From: Myxococcales bacterium
GTDB lineage: Bacteria > Myxococcota_A > Polyangia > Polyangiales > Polyangiaceae
Length of the DNA stretch: 64,000 bases
NCBI GenBank assembly: GCA_016720545.1
Contig: JADKKK010000035.1
Span: forward strand, 62,001-126,000
Reading direction: 5' to 3'
The notes beneath the pieces are model-generated. The model searched no databases. It was given only the letters and a program-made list of their open reading frames with translations, and was not told the origin of the DNA. Positions 44,541 through 53,429 of the stretch are shown here, piece after piece (positions within the stretch are counted from its first letter, which is position 1; each line of letters starts with the position of its first letter). A program made the translations under genes and the position numbers.

Positions 44541-44552
44541 CGAGGTACCCGA

Positions 44553-45404
44553 GTGACTTCCACCCAAGCGCAGATCGAAGTCTCCTACGACGTCTCGAAC
44601 GAGTTCTTCCGCCTCTGGCTCGACGAAAAGATGCACTATACATGTGCAGTCTACGACGCCGAGCACGACACCCTCGAGAAGGCGCAGGAGAACAAGAGCC
44701 GAATCCTGTACGAGCTCGCCGAGATGTCGCCCGAGAAGAGCATCCTCGACATCGGCTGTGGGTGGGGCGCGAACCTCGAATACGTCTCGCGCCGCGGCTC
44801 GCGCGCTGCGCACGGCGTCACGCTCTCACCCCTGCAGACCGAGGAGATCCAGGCGCGGGACCTGAAGAATGTCCGTGTATGGTGCAAGGACTACAAGGAC
44901 TTCACGCCCGACGAGCCGTACGACGCGCTCGTGTCGATCGAGATGGTGGACCACGTCGTCTCGCCCGCGCAGGCCGCCAAGGGGCTGGCCGTCGACCTCT
45001 ACCGCGACTACTTCGAGAAGTGCTGGAAGCTCGCGAAGCCTGGGGCGCACTTCGCGTTCCAGTCGATCCTGCGCAACCGCGTCCCCCGCACGAAGAAGGA
45101 CCTGGAAGACCTGCGGTTCACCGCCGACGTCATCTTCCCCGGCGGCCTGAACGCGCGCATCGAAGAGCTCGTGATGGCCATCAGCCCCTACTGGGAGCTG
45201 AAGGAGCTCTACATGCGCCGGGAGGACTACGGCAAGACCACGGCCGAGTGGCTCCGCCGCATGAAGCTGCACGAGGCGCACATCCGCGCGACGTGGGGTG
45301 ACGCCATCTACGACGACTACGATCGCTACCTGTCCACCTGCGTCCGCGCCTTCGAGAACCACTGGTCGGGCGACGTGCAGATGAAGCTCCGCCGCATCGG
45401 CTAG
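44553..45404 (+). CDS. Cyclopropane-fatty-acid-synthase-like SAM methyltransferase
   Basis: 283 residues from GTG 44553. IEVSYDVSNEFFRLWLDEKM and HYTCAVYD are the family opening, ILDIGCGWGANLEYVSRRG is the SAM site (~residue 65), and DALVSIEMVDHVV, FQSILRNRVPR and EDYGKTTAEWLRRM follow. This suits the mycolic-acid/cyclopropane synthase superfamily, which adds a methylene or methyl to lipid double bonds, though the lipid substrate is not known. The upstream open frame to 44079 is low-complexity and overlaps hairpins and a repeat, so the GTG was preferred. KMHYTCAVY is encoded by an AT-rich patch. Confidence 0.85.
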   Translation: MTSTQAQIEVSYDVSNEFFRLWLDEKMHYTCAVYDAEHDTLEKAQENKSRILYELAEMSPEKSILDIGCGWGANLEYVSRRGSRAAHGVTLSPLQTEEIQARDLKNVRVWCKDYKDFTPDEPYDALVSIEMVDHVVSPAQAAKGLAVDLYRDYFEKCWKLAKPGAHFAFQSILRNRVPRTKKDLEDLRFTADVIFPGGLNARIEELVMAISPYWELKELYMRREDYGKTTAEWLRRMKLHEAHIRATWGDAIYDDYDRYLSTCVRAFENHWSGDVQMKLRRIG

Positions 45405-45538
45405 ATAGGCGCCTCGCCGTTCGACGGATCCCGCGGGCTGGAGCCCGACCTCGTAGGTCTCCGTCACGGTCTTGGTCGGGGGACGCGCACACGCGCTTCC
45501 CGCTGGCGCGAGTCTCCTCCGTTTGCAACAGTTCCGGC

Positions 45539-46399
45539 GTGGGTCCCTTTCGCCAAGGCAAGCCGCTCGTCTTGCCCACGCCGGAGCTCGACGCGTACGA
45601 GCGCGAGCTGCGCACGAGGGCGCACCGCAAGGTGATCTACACGGTGATCGGCTGCGTGGTGCTCGTGGCGCCGCTCGTGGTCCTCTTCCTCATGGCCACG
45701 GTGCCCGAGGCGCTCTACAGGCTGAAGCACCCGCTCCGCGGCGTGTCGCCCGCCGCCGCGGCGCTCGCCCAGGCGAGCATCACGCGCGCCCGCGAGGTGG
45801 CGCGGCGGGAGGAGCAAGCCGCCCGCACGGGGATCGAGCGGGCCGTGGCAGAGGGCCTCGACCCGCACCCCGAGCTCGGTCGCTGCCCCTCGCCGGGCGT
45901 GTTGCAGGGCGCGTACTCACCCGGCTTCCGCCGCCTCGCCGAGGCGCACGTGTGCTTGGCGTGCGACGCTCTCGCGAGCCAGGCGTCGCTCCTCGAGGGC
46001 TCGCTGAGGGAGCGCTCCCGCGAGGCGGACCTCGACGAGGGCGTCGCCCGCGGGGCGAGCGCGCTCGACCGCAGCGCGGCGCGCTTGGGCGCTGTCGTCG
46101 TCATCCAGATCACGGCGGAGGCGGCTCCGCGCGGGGTGCCCCACGCGGGCTTCACGGCGGGCCACGTGCGCGGCCGCTCGTACTTGTGGGACACGCAGGG
46201 CCACCAGGTGCTGTGCGTCGGCGACTTCGCGGCGGAGAGCTCCGTGGCCGTCGACTACAAGTACATGACCCGCGGGCCACTCGATCCCGGTGGCCCGATG
46301 GAGCTCCACTACGCCCTCGAGCGTGACCTCGCCGATCGGACGCGCGAGGCCGTGCACGCGAGCCTCCGCTACAGGGCCGGCCCTCACATCGTCGACTGA
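45539..46399 (+). CDS. Hypothetical membrane-anchored protein
   Basis: 286 residues from GTG 45539. One transmembrane helix near the N-terminus (VIYTVIGCVVLVAPLVVLFL, ~32-52) leaves a ~230-residue extracytoplasmic domain with charged helices (ITRAREVARREEQAART) and a C-terminal beta-like region (GRSYLWDTQGHQVLCVGDF). Two CxxC-like spots (CLACDA) are visible. No family recognised. It ends at the strong hairpin shared with the convergent Gln/Pro-rich protein. Confidence 0.65.
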   Translation: MGPFRQGKPLVLPTPELDAYERELRTRAHRKVIYTVIGCVVLVAPLVVLFLMATVPEALYRLKHPLRGVSPAAAALAQASITRAREVARREEQAARTGIERAVAEGLDPHPELGRCPSPGVLQGAYSPGFRRLAEAHVCLACDALASQASLLEGSLRERSREADLDEGVARGASALDRSAARLGAVVVIQITAEAAPRGVPHAGFTAGHVRGRSYLWDTQGHQVLCVGDFAAESSVAVDYKYMTRGPLDPGGPMELHYALERDLADRTREAVHASLRYRAGPHIVD

Positions 46400-46428
46400 C
46401 GTCGACCGACGCGAGAAGCCAAAACGAC

Positions 46429-46458
46429 CGAGGGCCCGCGGTCACCCGCGAGCCCTCG
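46429..46458. terminator. Strong bidirectional terminator hairpin
   Basis: CGAGGGCCCGCGG (46429-46441) pairs with CCCGCGAGCCCTCG (46445-46458) with a single mismatch and a TCA loop. On the minus strand it is followed by GTCGTTTT, and it sits exactly between two converging genes. Confidence 0.75.
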
Positions 46459-46489
46459 CCTTCTCACTTCGTCGTCGCTCGCGCCGCGC

Positions 46490-47512
46490 TCAGCCGCCGG
46501 TCGGCTCCCACGGGACGATGATGGCGAGAATGCCCACGATGAGGCCGATGAACATGCAAACGCCGAGGCCCGCGCGCGCCCACATGGGCGCCTTCGACCC
46601 GTCCGCGCTCTTCCGAGGCTGACCCGTGATGAGGAGCCACAGGCCACCCCACCAGAAGATCGCGCCGATCGAGTAGAGGTATGGGTAATAGAAGTGCGCG
46701 AGAATGAGCACTGTGTTGATGATGAAGAACAGGAACCCGAGGCCGAACATCGCGCCGCCGACCTTGCGGGGCGATTCGAAGCCGTTGCCCTGAATCACCG
46801 CCGCCAGCAGCGCGTCTTTCGAGAAGTCACCGCCGCCGAGGTTCACGCCGCCTATCGTGGGCGCCTGGAAGCTCATGCCGCCAATGCCGACCTGCATGTT
46901 GCCCATACCGCCAGCCGGGGGCTGACCGTAGCCGGGCTGACCGCCCATGCCGGGCTGGCCCATGCCGGGCTGACCCATGCCGGGCTGACCCATGCCGGGC
47001 TGGCCCATGCCGGGCTGGCCCATGCCGGGCTGGCCCATGCCGGGCTGACCCATGCCGGGCTGGCCGAAGCCCTGCTGCGGCTGACCGTACGCGCCTGCGT
47101 TCGGATCGAAGCCCGCCTGAGCGCCCGGCATGCCCGGCGCCACGCCGTAGCCACCCGGGGCCTGGCCGGGCGGCTGCCCGTAGCCCTGGCCACCGCTCGG
47201 ATCGAAGCCTGGCTGCGGCGGCTGACCGTACTGCGGCTGCTGCGGCTGGCCGTACTGCGGCTGCTGCGGCTGGCCGTAGTCGGGCTGCGGCTGGCCAAAC
47301 TGCGGCTGAGGGGCCTGGCCGAACTGCGGTTGCGGGGCCTGACCGTACTGCGGCTGCTGCGGCGGCTGACCGTACTGCGGCTGCTGCGGCTGACCGTACT
47401 GGTCGGGGCTCGGGCCGCCAAACGCGCTGCCTGGCATGAGCTGGGTTTGGCCGAAGCCGGGCTTCTGCCCGGGACCTGGGGGGAATCCGTTTCCGCCGGG
47501 AGGCTGATTCAT
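46490..47512 (-). CDS. Gly/Gln/Pro-rich repeat protein with C-terminal membrane helices
   Basis: 340 residues. The N-terminal ~220 residues are low-complexity: PQYGQPQQPQYGQP-type repeats and then GMGQP pentapeptides. The C-terminal ~110 residues carry three hydrophobic helices (FGLGFLFFIINTVLILA, AIFWWGGLWLLITG, GVCMFIGLIVGILAIIV). Such Gln/Gly/Pro-rich cytoplasmic tails on small membrane proteins are typical of surface or polar membrane proteins in Myxococcota; there is no enzymatic clue. A disordered, possibly phase-separating tail is speculation. Confidence 0.72.
   Translation of the reverse strand: MNQPPGGNGFPPGPGQKPGFGQTQLMPGSAFGGPSPDQYGQPQQPQYGQPPQQPQYGQAPQPQFGQAPQPQFGQPQPDYGQPQQPQYGQPQQPQYGQPPQPGFDPSGGQGYGQPPGQAPGGYGVAPGMPGAQAGFDPNAGAYGQPQQGFGQPGMGQPGMGQPGMGQPGMGQPGMGQPGMGQPGMGQPGMGGQPGYGQPPAGGMGNMQVGIGGMSFQAPTIGGVNLGGGDFSKDALLAAVIQGNGFESPRKVGGAMFGLGFLFFIINTVLILAHFYYPYLYSIGAIFWWGGLWLLITGQPRKSADGSKAPMWARAGLGVCMFIGLIVGILAIIVPWEPTGG
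46946..47068 (-). repeat. 15-bp tandem repeat encoding GMGQP
   Basis: About eight units of CATGCCGGGCTGGCC (plus strand), differing only GCC/ACC in one position, coding the pentapeptide GMGQP. Unit number could vary by slippage without shifting the frame. Confidence 0.85.
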
Positions 47513-47621
47513 GATGGCAATCCTACATACGTCAGGGGGTCAGGGCCAGCACTGTACCCAACGGGTCCGGGCGTGCAAGCCCTGTGCGGTCGTGCGTCGA
47601 GCGTCGACGCGGAGAAGAATC

Positions 47622-49598
47622 TCAGTAACCGCAGGTCTCGCCCTTGTTCTGCTCGTCGAGCCACTTGGAGAGCGGCGCGAAGTACTCGAGCATCGCCGAC
47701 GCGTCCGCGCGAGACTCGCCCGAGAGCGACGCGAGGGCCTCGGGCCACGGGCGGCTCGCGCCGAGCGACAGCATCGTGCGGAGCTTCTCGCCCGCGGCCT
47801 TGTTCCCGTAGATCGAGCAGGTCTCGAGCGGGCCCTTGTGCCCGGCCACACGGCACAGCGCGCGGTGGAACTGAAACTGGTAGATGCGCGCCAGGAAGTA
47901 GCGAATGTACGGGGTGCTGCCCGGAATATGGTACTTCGCGCCAGGGTCGAAGTTGGCCTCGGTCCGCGGCGATGGCGGGGCGACGCCCTGGTAGCGACGC
48001 TTCAGGTCCCACCAGGCCTTGTTGTAGTCGGCGGGCGCGACCTTCCCCGAGAACACGTCCCACCGCCACTTGTCGATGAGCAGGCCGAATGGCAAGAAGG
48101 CGACCTTGTCGAGCGCCTGCTTCATCTGTACGTTGAGCTTGGCCTTATCGTTCTTCGGCACCTCGGCGATGAGCCCGAGCCCCTTCAGGTACTCCGGGGT
48201 CACGCTGAGCGCGAGGGTGTCGCCGATGCCCTCGTGGAAGCCGTCGTTGGCGCCCTGCTGATAGAGCACGGGGAGCCTGAAGTAGTAGTGAAAGTAGTAG
48301 TCGTGGCCGAGCTCGTGATGAATCGTGATGAGATCGTCCTCTGTCGGCTCGATGCACATCTTGATACGAAGATCGTTCGACCAGGTCACGTCCCAGGCGC
48401 TCGCGTGGCACACCACCTCGCGGTCCTTCGGGCGAAGGAAGAGCGACCGCTCCCAGAATGACTGCGGCAGGGGATCGAGGCCGAGCGACGTGAAGAACGA
48501 CTCGCCGAGCTTCACCATGCCCTTGGGGTCGAAGGCGCCCTCCGCCGGGCGCCCTCCGCGCTTCGCTGGCGCGCTCACCTGCGTGAACTTCGCCTTGAGG
48601 CGCGCGTCGACGTCGAGCGAGCCCTGGCCCGGGTACGGCTCGACGATATCGAAGATGCCGTCCCACTGCTGCGCCCACATGTTCCCGAGCAGGTGCGCGG
48701 GGAGCGGCTTGCCGGCGGGCACCTTGTCGGCGCCGTACTTGCCGCGGAGCTTCTTCCCCACGAAGCAGTGGAGCTTGTCGTAGAGGGGCTTCACCTCGGT
48801 CCACAGACGCTCGATGTCCGCCTCGAACGCCTGTGGCGTCATGTCGTAGCCCGAGCGCCAGAGCGCGCCCATGTCGGCGAACCCGATCTCCTTCGCGCCC
48901 TTGTTGCCGAGCTCGGCGTAGCGCGCGTACTTCTCGCGCATCGGCGGGGAGATGGCGTGCCAGCCGGTCCAGGCCTCCTCGAGCTCCGCGGGGTTGCGGC
49001 TCTTGCGGAGCGTGCGCGAGAGGTCGTCGAGCGTGAGGCAGCCGCCGTTCAGGCGCTTCGGGCAGTACTTGCCCTTTCCGTAGATGCCCGTCATCGACGA
49101 CTGGAGCTCGGCGAGCTCGCGGCGCTCGTGCGCGTCGAGCGGCGCGGGGACGACCTGCGCCAGCTTGAGGAGGTGGAGCTGCCGCGCGGCGTCGGCCTCG
49201 AGCTTGAGACCATCGAACCGCTTGGACTCGAGCACCTTGCGCGTCACGTATTCGGCGGTGGCCTCCTCGCCCGCCGCGCCCATGGCCTCGGTGTCGTCCG
49301 TGATGAAGTTCTGGTTCACCCACGCCGCGCGGTCGCGCATGATCCACAGGCGGCGAAGATCGCGGTCGACCTCGGCGAGGAAGCGCCTCGCGTCGTCTCC
49401 GGTGGGCTCGACCGCGAGACCGCCGCCGTCGACCGCGGCGAGCGAGGGGCCGCGCGGGGCCTCTGGGCACGGCACGACGGGCGCCGGCGCCTCGCCGCCG
49501 CAGGCCTGAACCAGGGACGCGAGCGGCGCGACGGACGCGACGGACGCGACGGACGCGGCGGAGGCGATGAGCGCGGAGAGACGGCGAGCAAGCTTCAC
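47622..49598 (-). CDS. M2 family peptidyl-dipeptidase (ACE-like) lipoprotein
   Basis: 658 residues from GTG 49598 with GGAAGGAG six bases upstream, a near-perfect ribosome site. Signal peptide to lipobox VQAC (residues ~30-33). The metallopeptidase centre is TIHHELGHDYYF (HExxH near 425) with the downstream Glu ligand in DGFHEGIGDTLALSVTPEYL, the M2/ACE arrangement. Family-typical blocks QNFITDDTEAM and CIEPTEDDLITIHHE are present. M2 enzymes remove dipeptides from peptide C-termini; this one is exported and lipid-anchored, suited to extracellular peptide use. The length is typical. Confidence 0.88.
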   Translation of the reverse strand: MKLARRLSALIASAASVASVASVAPLASLVQACGGEAPAPVVPCPEAPRGPSLAAVDGGGLAVEPTGDDARRFLAEVDRDLRRLWIMRDRAAWVNQNFITDDTEAMGAAGEEATAEYVTRKVLESKRFDGLKLEADAARQLHLLKLAQVVPAPLDAHERRELAELQSSMTGIYGKGKYCPKRLNGGCLTLDDLSRTLRKSRNPAELEEAWTGWHAISPPMREKYARYAELGNKGAKEIGFADMGALWRSGYDMTPQAFEADIERLWTEVKPLYDKLHCFVGKKLRGKYGADKVPAGKPLPAHLLGNMWAQQWDGIFDIVEPYPGQGSLDVDARLKAKFTQVSAPAKRGGRPAEGAFDPKGMVKLGESFFTSLGLDPLPQSFWERSLFLRPKDREVVCHASAWDVTWSNDLRIKMCIEPTEDDLITIHHELGHDYYFHYYFRLPVLYQQGANDGFHEGIGDTLALSVTPEYLKGLGLIAEVPKNDKAKLNVQMKQALDKVAFLPFGLLIDKWRWDVFSGKVAPADYNKAWWDLKRRYQGVAPPSPRTEANFDPGAKYHIPGSTPYIRYFLARIYQFQFHRALCRVAGHKGPLETCSIYGNKAAGEKLRTMLSLGASRPWPEALASLSGESRADASAMLEYFAPLSKWLDEQNKGETCGY

Positions 49599-49659
49599 GG
49601 GGGCTCCTTCCTTCGAGGGCCCCGTCATACTCGAATTCCGACGCCTTGAGGCGGGCGCG

Positions 49660-50838
49660 TCAGAACGAGCGGAGCGCGCGGCCGAGCGCGGCGATGCCGT
49701 CGAGAGTCGCCTCGTGCGGAGCGCTCGTGAAGCAGAGCCGCGCGCGGGTCCCGAACGCGCGACCGAACGCCTCGCCTGGGGCGAGCAGCACCCCGTGGTC
49801 GACGCCATGGAGAAGCAGCGCGGACAGGTCGCGGCCGCGGAGGAACCCGCCGAGCTCGAGGAAGAAGTACACGCCTCCCTCGGGCAAGGTGCACTCTACA
49901 CCCTCTCGTGCGAGGGCCGCGGCCGCGGCGTCGCGCGTGGCGCGGTACGCGGCGAGGGTGGGCGCGAGGAAGTCGTCGGGGGCGGCGAGCGCCGCGAGGG
50001 CCGCGCGCTGCGACGAGAGCGGCACGTTGAACACGGTGTGCATGCCCACCCGCAGCGCGGCGGCGACGACCTGCTCGGGCGCCACCGCGAAGCCGACGCG
50101 CTGCCCCGCGAGGGCGAAGCTCTTGGAGAACGAGTAGAGGAGCACCGCCCGCGCGCGCGCCCCCGCGAGCACCCCGAGCGAGGTGTGCGGGACGTCGTAC
50201 GTGACGTCGGCGTACACCTCGTCGGCGAAGAGCCAGAGGTCGTTGTCCTCGGCGAAGGCCAAGAGCTCCCCGAGGTGCGCGGCCCCGAGCACCTTCCCGT
50301 CGGGGTTGTTGGGCGAGACGAAATACACCGCGCGGGTGCGGTCCGTGCGCGCGGCCTCGAGCCGTAGCCGCAGAGAGCGCTGGGGCTCGGCGTAGAGATC
50401 GACCGGCACCTCGACGCACGCCGCGCCCTGCGCCTCGAAGACGCCGGGCGCGAGCGGCCAGTACGGGGCGAGCAGCAACACCTCGTCGCCCGGATCGAGC
50501 AGCACGCTCGCGGCGCAGTGGAGTGCGTGGGTGCCTCCGGCGCCGACGAGCACCTCGCGCGGGCTCGTACCCTCGAGGCCGCGGCGGGCCGCCACATAGG
50601 CCGCGAGGCCTTCGCGCAGCGTCGCGAGACCGGCCGTGGGCCCGTAGCGGTGCACGGCCGGGTCGAGCTCGGTCAGCGCGGCGGTCGCGGCGGCCGGCGG
50701 CGCCACGTACGTGTCGCCGATGTGGAACGGTACGAGGGCCTGCCCCTCGCGCGCCGCTCGCGCGAGGCGCTGCTCGAGGGCCGCGAACACCCCGGGGCGC
50801 AGGTTCGTCGCCCTGCGGGCGAGGCGCGCGCCGCTCAT
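49660..50838 (-). CDS. PLP-dependent aminotransferase (class I/II)
   Basis: 392 residues from ATG 50838. Fold-type I aminotransferase: GDEVLLLAPYWPLAPGV, VSPNNPDGKVL, DEVYADVTYD and SFSKSFALAGQRVGFAVAPE, where Lys near 240 binds pyridoxal phosphate. C-terminal GVYFFLELGGFLRGRD and FGTRARLCFTSAPHEATL complete the domain. Substrate cannot be assigned; the family covers aspartate, tyrosine and kynurenine transaminases. Its ATG overlaps the kinase stop (ATGA), so it is translated with that gene, an odd partner for metabolism. Confidence 0.88.
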   Translation of the reverse strand: MSGARLARRATNLRPGVFAALEQRLARAAREGQALVPFHIGDTYVAPPAAATAALTELDPAVHRYGPTAGLATLREGLAAYVAARRGLEGTSPREVLVGAGGTHALHCAASVLLDPGDEVLLLAPYWPLAPGVFEAQGAACVEVPVDLYAEPQRSLRLRLEAARTDRTRAVYFVSPNNPDGKVLGAAHLGELLAFAEDNDLWLFADEVYADVTYDVPHTSLGVLAGARARAVLLYSFSKSFALAGQRVGFAVAPEQVVAAALRVGMHTVFNVPLSSQRAALAALAAPDDFLAPTLAAYRATRDAAAAALAREGVECTLPEGGVYFFLELGGFLRGRDLSALLLHGVDHGVLLAPGEAFGRAFGTRARLCFTSAPHEATLDGIAALGRALRSF

Positions 50839-53357
50839 CGCTTCTTCGGCGCCACGATGCACGGGGCGAAGAACAGGCTCCCTCCGGTCACGTCCGCGCT
50901 CGAGAGCGCGAGGCGCGTGGTGCCGCCCGGGCCCTCGCTCGCGACGTCGCAGCGCTTGGAGGTGATCTCGACCCGCACGCCCTTGCCGCGCGAGTCGATC
51001 GCGCCCGTCGCTTTGCCTCGCGTCGGGCCGAGGAGGAGCGAGCCTTGCGTCACGTCCAGGACCCCCTCGCCCGCGCGGCCCAGCGCCGCGGTGAGCTCCG
51101 CGTCGAGCGGCGCGCCGCCCACGCCGATGCGAAGCGCGCTCGCGCCGAGCGTGAGCTTCCCCTCTGCGCGAGGCTTGTCGCCGCGCTCGACGGTCAGCTC
51201 GCCCGTGACCTCGAGGCGGGTCTCCTTGGTCGCGAGACCGCCGAACAGGGCCTCGGGGACATGGTGCTCGGCGAGTGTACGCTTCGGAATTCTGAAGGAT
51301 ATCAAACGTTTGATATCCCCATGAGTGTTCATGCCCACCTCCGCGCCCGTGGAGCCGTAGGGGTCGAGCCGCAGCGTGTAGGCGCGGTCGTCGAGCTCGC
51401 GGGACACCTTCAGCTCGTAGGGGCCGAACACCTTGTCGTTCGCGTCGTTGGCGACCTTCACGATCCCGGCGACGAACGCGTAGTGGTTCGGCCACAGGCT
51501 CTCGGGCTCCGCGGTGAACGCGCCGCTCACGTTCTCGAACGAGGCGCGCATCCCGGGCCCCAGCGGGGCGGCCCACAGCACCTTCGCGTCGCGGATGGTC
51601 ACCTTCGCGAAGCGGCCGCCCGGGGGCTCGCCGCCCGCGGTGACCTTCGTCTTCATCCACTGATCGAAGGCACGATCGAGGTCCTCGTAGCCACCCTGGA
51701 GGCCTACCTCGAGCTTGTCGATGGTGACGGTGTTGGCGTCGACGCCGCGCATGCCGAGCACGACGACGGGCGCCTTGAACGTGGCGCCGGGGAGGTCTTG
51801 CACGGAGCCCTCCACGTCTTCCAGCGTGATGCCCGTCGACGAGAGCGACACTCGGCCGATGGCGAGGGTGACGCCCTTGCTCGCCGCTTGCTTCACGTAG
51901 CTGTCGCGGAGCAGCCGGGGAAGGAAGAGCGCGAGCGCGGCCAAACCGAGCAGCAGGAACGCCACCGCGAACAGCCCGCCGCCGATGCGGCGCGGCCGCT
52001 CCCGGACGGCGAACACCTCGCCGGTCGCGACGTTCGGAGGCAGCCAGCCCACGTTGGCCATCTGGATGTCCGGCCCACGCAGCGCGCCGGGCGGCGGGGG
52101 ACGGGGCGCGTCGGGCAGCGAAGGGAGCGTGGCCGGCACGACGCGGGCAGAGGGCGGCGGGGGACGCGGCGGCGGTGGCGTGGGCGCGGGCGGTGGGCGG
52201 GTCGAAGGAGGCGACGCGCCGAACGACGCGAACGAGGGCGGCGGCGGCGGCGCGCGCGGCGTAGGCGGCGGTGGACCGAGGTTTCGCTGCGTGGCGGTCG
52301 ACACCGAGAGCGCCTCGGAGAGGTCGATCTGCCGGCGCGAGCTCGAGAGCGACATCGCCAGCTCGTCGGCAGGAATCGAGGGCAAGGCCTCGAGGCGCGC
52401 GAGCTTGGCCGCGCGCTTGGCGAGGTCCTTCTCGGCGAGGCGCTCGACCCAGCCGCCGACGACCGAGGGGTTCGCCAGCTGCACCACCTGCTCGATGGCG
52501 AGGGCCATCTCGCGCGCCGTGCGGAAGCGCTGGGAGGGCTCCCGCGCGAGCCCGCGGAGCACGATCGCGTCGACCTCCGGCGGGCAGGGCACGTGCGCGC
52601 TCGGGGGATCGACCTTGCCGCGCAGGATGAGGCCCACGATCTCGTGATCGTAGTCGGCGTCGAACAGCCGCTGACCGACGAGCGCCTCCCAGAACACGAG
52701 GGAGGCCGCGTAGATGTCGGTCTCGACGGTCGCTTGGAGGCCGTGGAGCTGCTCGGGGGCGAGGTAGGGCACCTTGCCCTTCACCATGCCGGCCTGGGTG
52801 GCCTCGGAGCTCGTCTTCGCCTTCGCGATGCCGAAGTCGATCACGCGGGTGACCCCGTCGGCGCCGACGATGACGTTGTGGGGCGAGATGTCACGATGGA
52901 CGATGTTGAGCGGGCGCCCGCGGTCGTCCTTCGCCTCGTGCGCGGCGTGCAGCCCGTGGAGCATGCCCACCATGACCGACGCGCAGATGGCGAGCGGGAT
53001 GGTCTCGCCCTGCTGATCCGACACGCGAATGAGCCGCGCGAGCGCCTGCCCGTGCACGTACTCCATCGCGAGGAGCACCTCGTCCTCGAGCTCCATCACG
53101 TCGATGGGCGAGACGACGTTGGGGTGGCGAATGCGCGCGGCGAGGCGGGCCTCGTCGAGGATCATCGTGCGGAAGTCGGGGTCGGACGCAAACTGCGGGT
53201 GCAGGCGCTTCACGGCGACCGACTTGGCGAACCCGCCGGTGCCCTCCATGCGCGCGAAGTACACCGCGGCCATGCCGCCCGCGGCGATCTCGCCGCAGAG
53301 CGTGTACCGCCCCAGGGTCAGAACGGCGTCGCGTGCGCTGGTGCTTCCGGCTGACAA
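50835..53357 (-). CDS. Ser/Thr protein kinase fused to a membrane-anchored AsmA-like domain
   Basis: 840 residues. Kinase: glycine loop AAGGMAAVY (~25-33), Lys50 in VAVKRLH, HRDISPHN near 155, DFGIAKA, APEQ; the HRD Asp is present. After ~300, a Pro/Arg/Ser linker leads to one transmembrane helix (LFAVAFLLLGLAALALFL, ~460). The ~360-residue outer domain (TLAIGRVSLSSTGITLEDV, TRLEVTGELTVERGD, SKRCDVASEGPGGTTRLAL) reads like an AsmA/lipid-transfer beta-rich domain, which is inference. Kinase plus such an outer domain in one protein is unusual. A perfect palindrome lies inside the gene. Confidence 0.82.
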   Translation of the reverse strand: MSAGSTSARDAVLTLGRYTLCGEIAAGGMAAVYFARMEGTGGFAKSVAVKRLHPQFASDPDFRTMILDEARLAARIRHPNVVSPIDVMELEDEVLLAMEYVHGQALARLIRVSDQQGETIPLAICASVMVGMLHGLHAAHEAKDDRGRPLNIVHRDISPHNVIVGADGVTRVIDFGIAKAKTSSEATQAGMVKGKVPYLAPEQLHGLQATVETDIYAASLVFWEALVGQRLFDADYDHEIVGLILRGKVDPPSAHVPCPPEVDAIVLRGLAREPSQRFRTAREMALAIEQVVQLANPSVVGGWVERLAEKDLAKRAAKLARLEALPSIPADELAMSLSSSRRQIDLSEALSVSTATQRNLGPPPPTPRAPPPPPSFASFGASPPSTRPPPAPTPPPPRPPPPSARVVPATLPSLPDAPRPPPPGALRGPDIQMANVGWLPPNVATGEVFAVRERPRRIGGGLFAVAFLLLGLAALALFLPRLLRDSYVKQAASKGVTLAIGRVSLSSTGITLEDVEGSVQDLPGATFKAPVVVLGMRGVDANTVTIDKLEVGLQGGYEDLDRAFDQWMKTKVTAGGEPPGGRFAKVTIRDAKVLWAAPLGPGMRASFENVSGAFTAEPESLWPNHYAFVAGIVKVANDANDKVFGPYELKVSRELDDRAYTLRLDPYGSTGAEVGMNTHGDIKRLISFRIPKRTLAEHHVPEALFGGLATKETRLEVTGELTVERGDKPRAEGKLTLGASALRIGVGGAPLDAELTAALGRAGEGVLDVTQGSLLLGPTRGKATGAIDSRGKGVRVEITSKRCDVASEGPGGTTRLALSSADVTGGSLFFAPCIVAPKKR
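51297..51318. repeat. Perfect 22-bp AT-rich palindrome inside the kinase gene
   Basis: The left half GGATATCAAAC is followed directly by its exact reverse complement GTTTGATATCC. It encodes DIKRLIS with rare AT-rich codons in a gene otherwise ending nearly all codons in G or C. It resembles an operator for a dimeric regulator; no function is known. Confidence 0.8.
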
Positions 53358-53429
53358 AGCTGCTCCCGGGGCGCGAGCGCCCTTCGCCGATGGTACCAGG
53401 GAGCCCGCGCGCGCGCGGAGAAACCCGCG

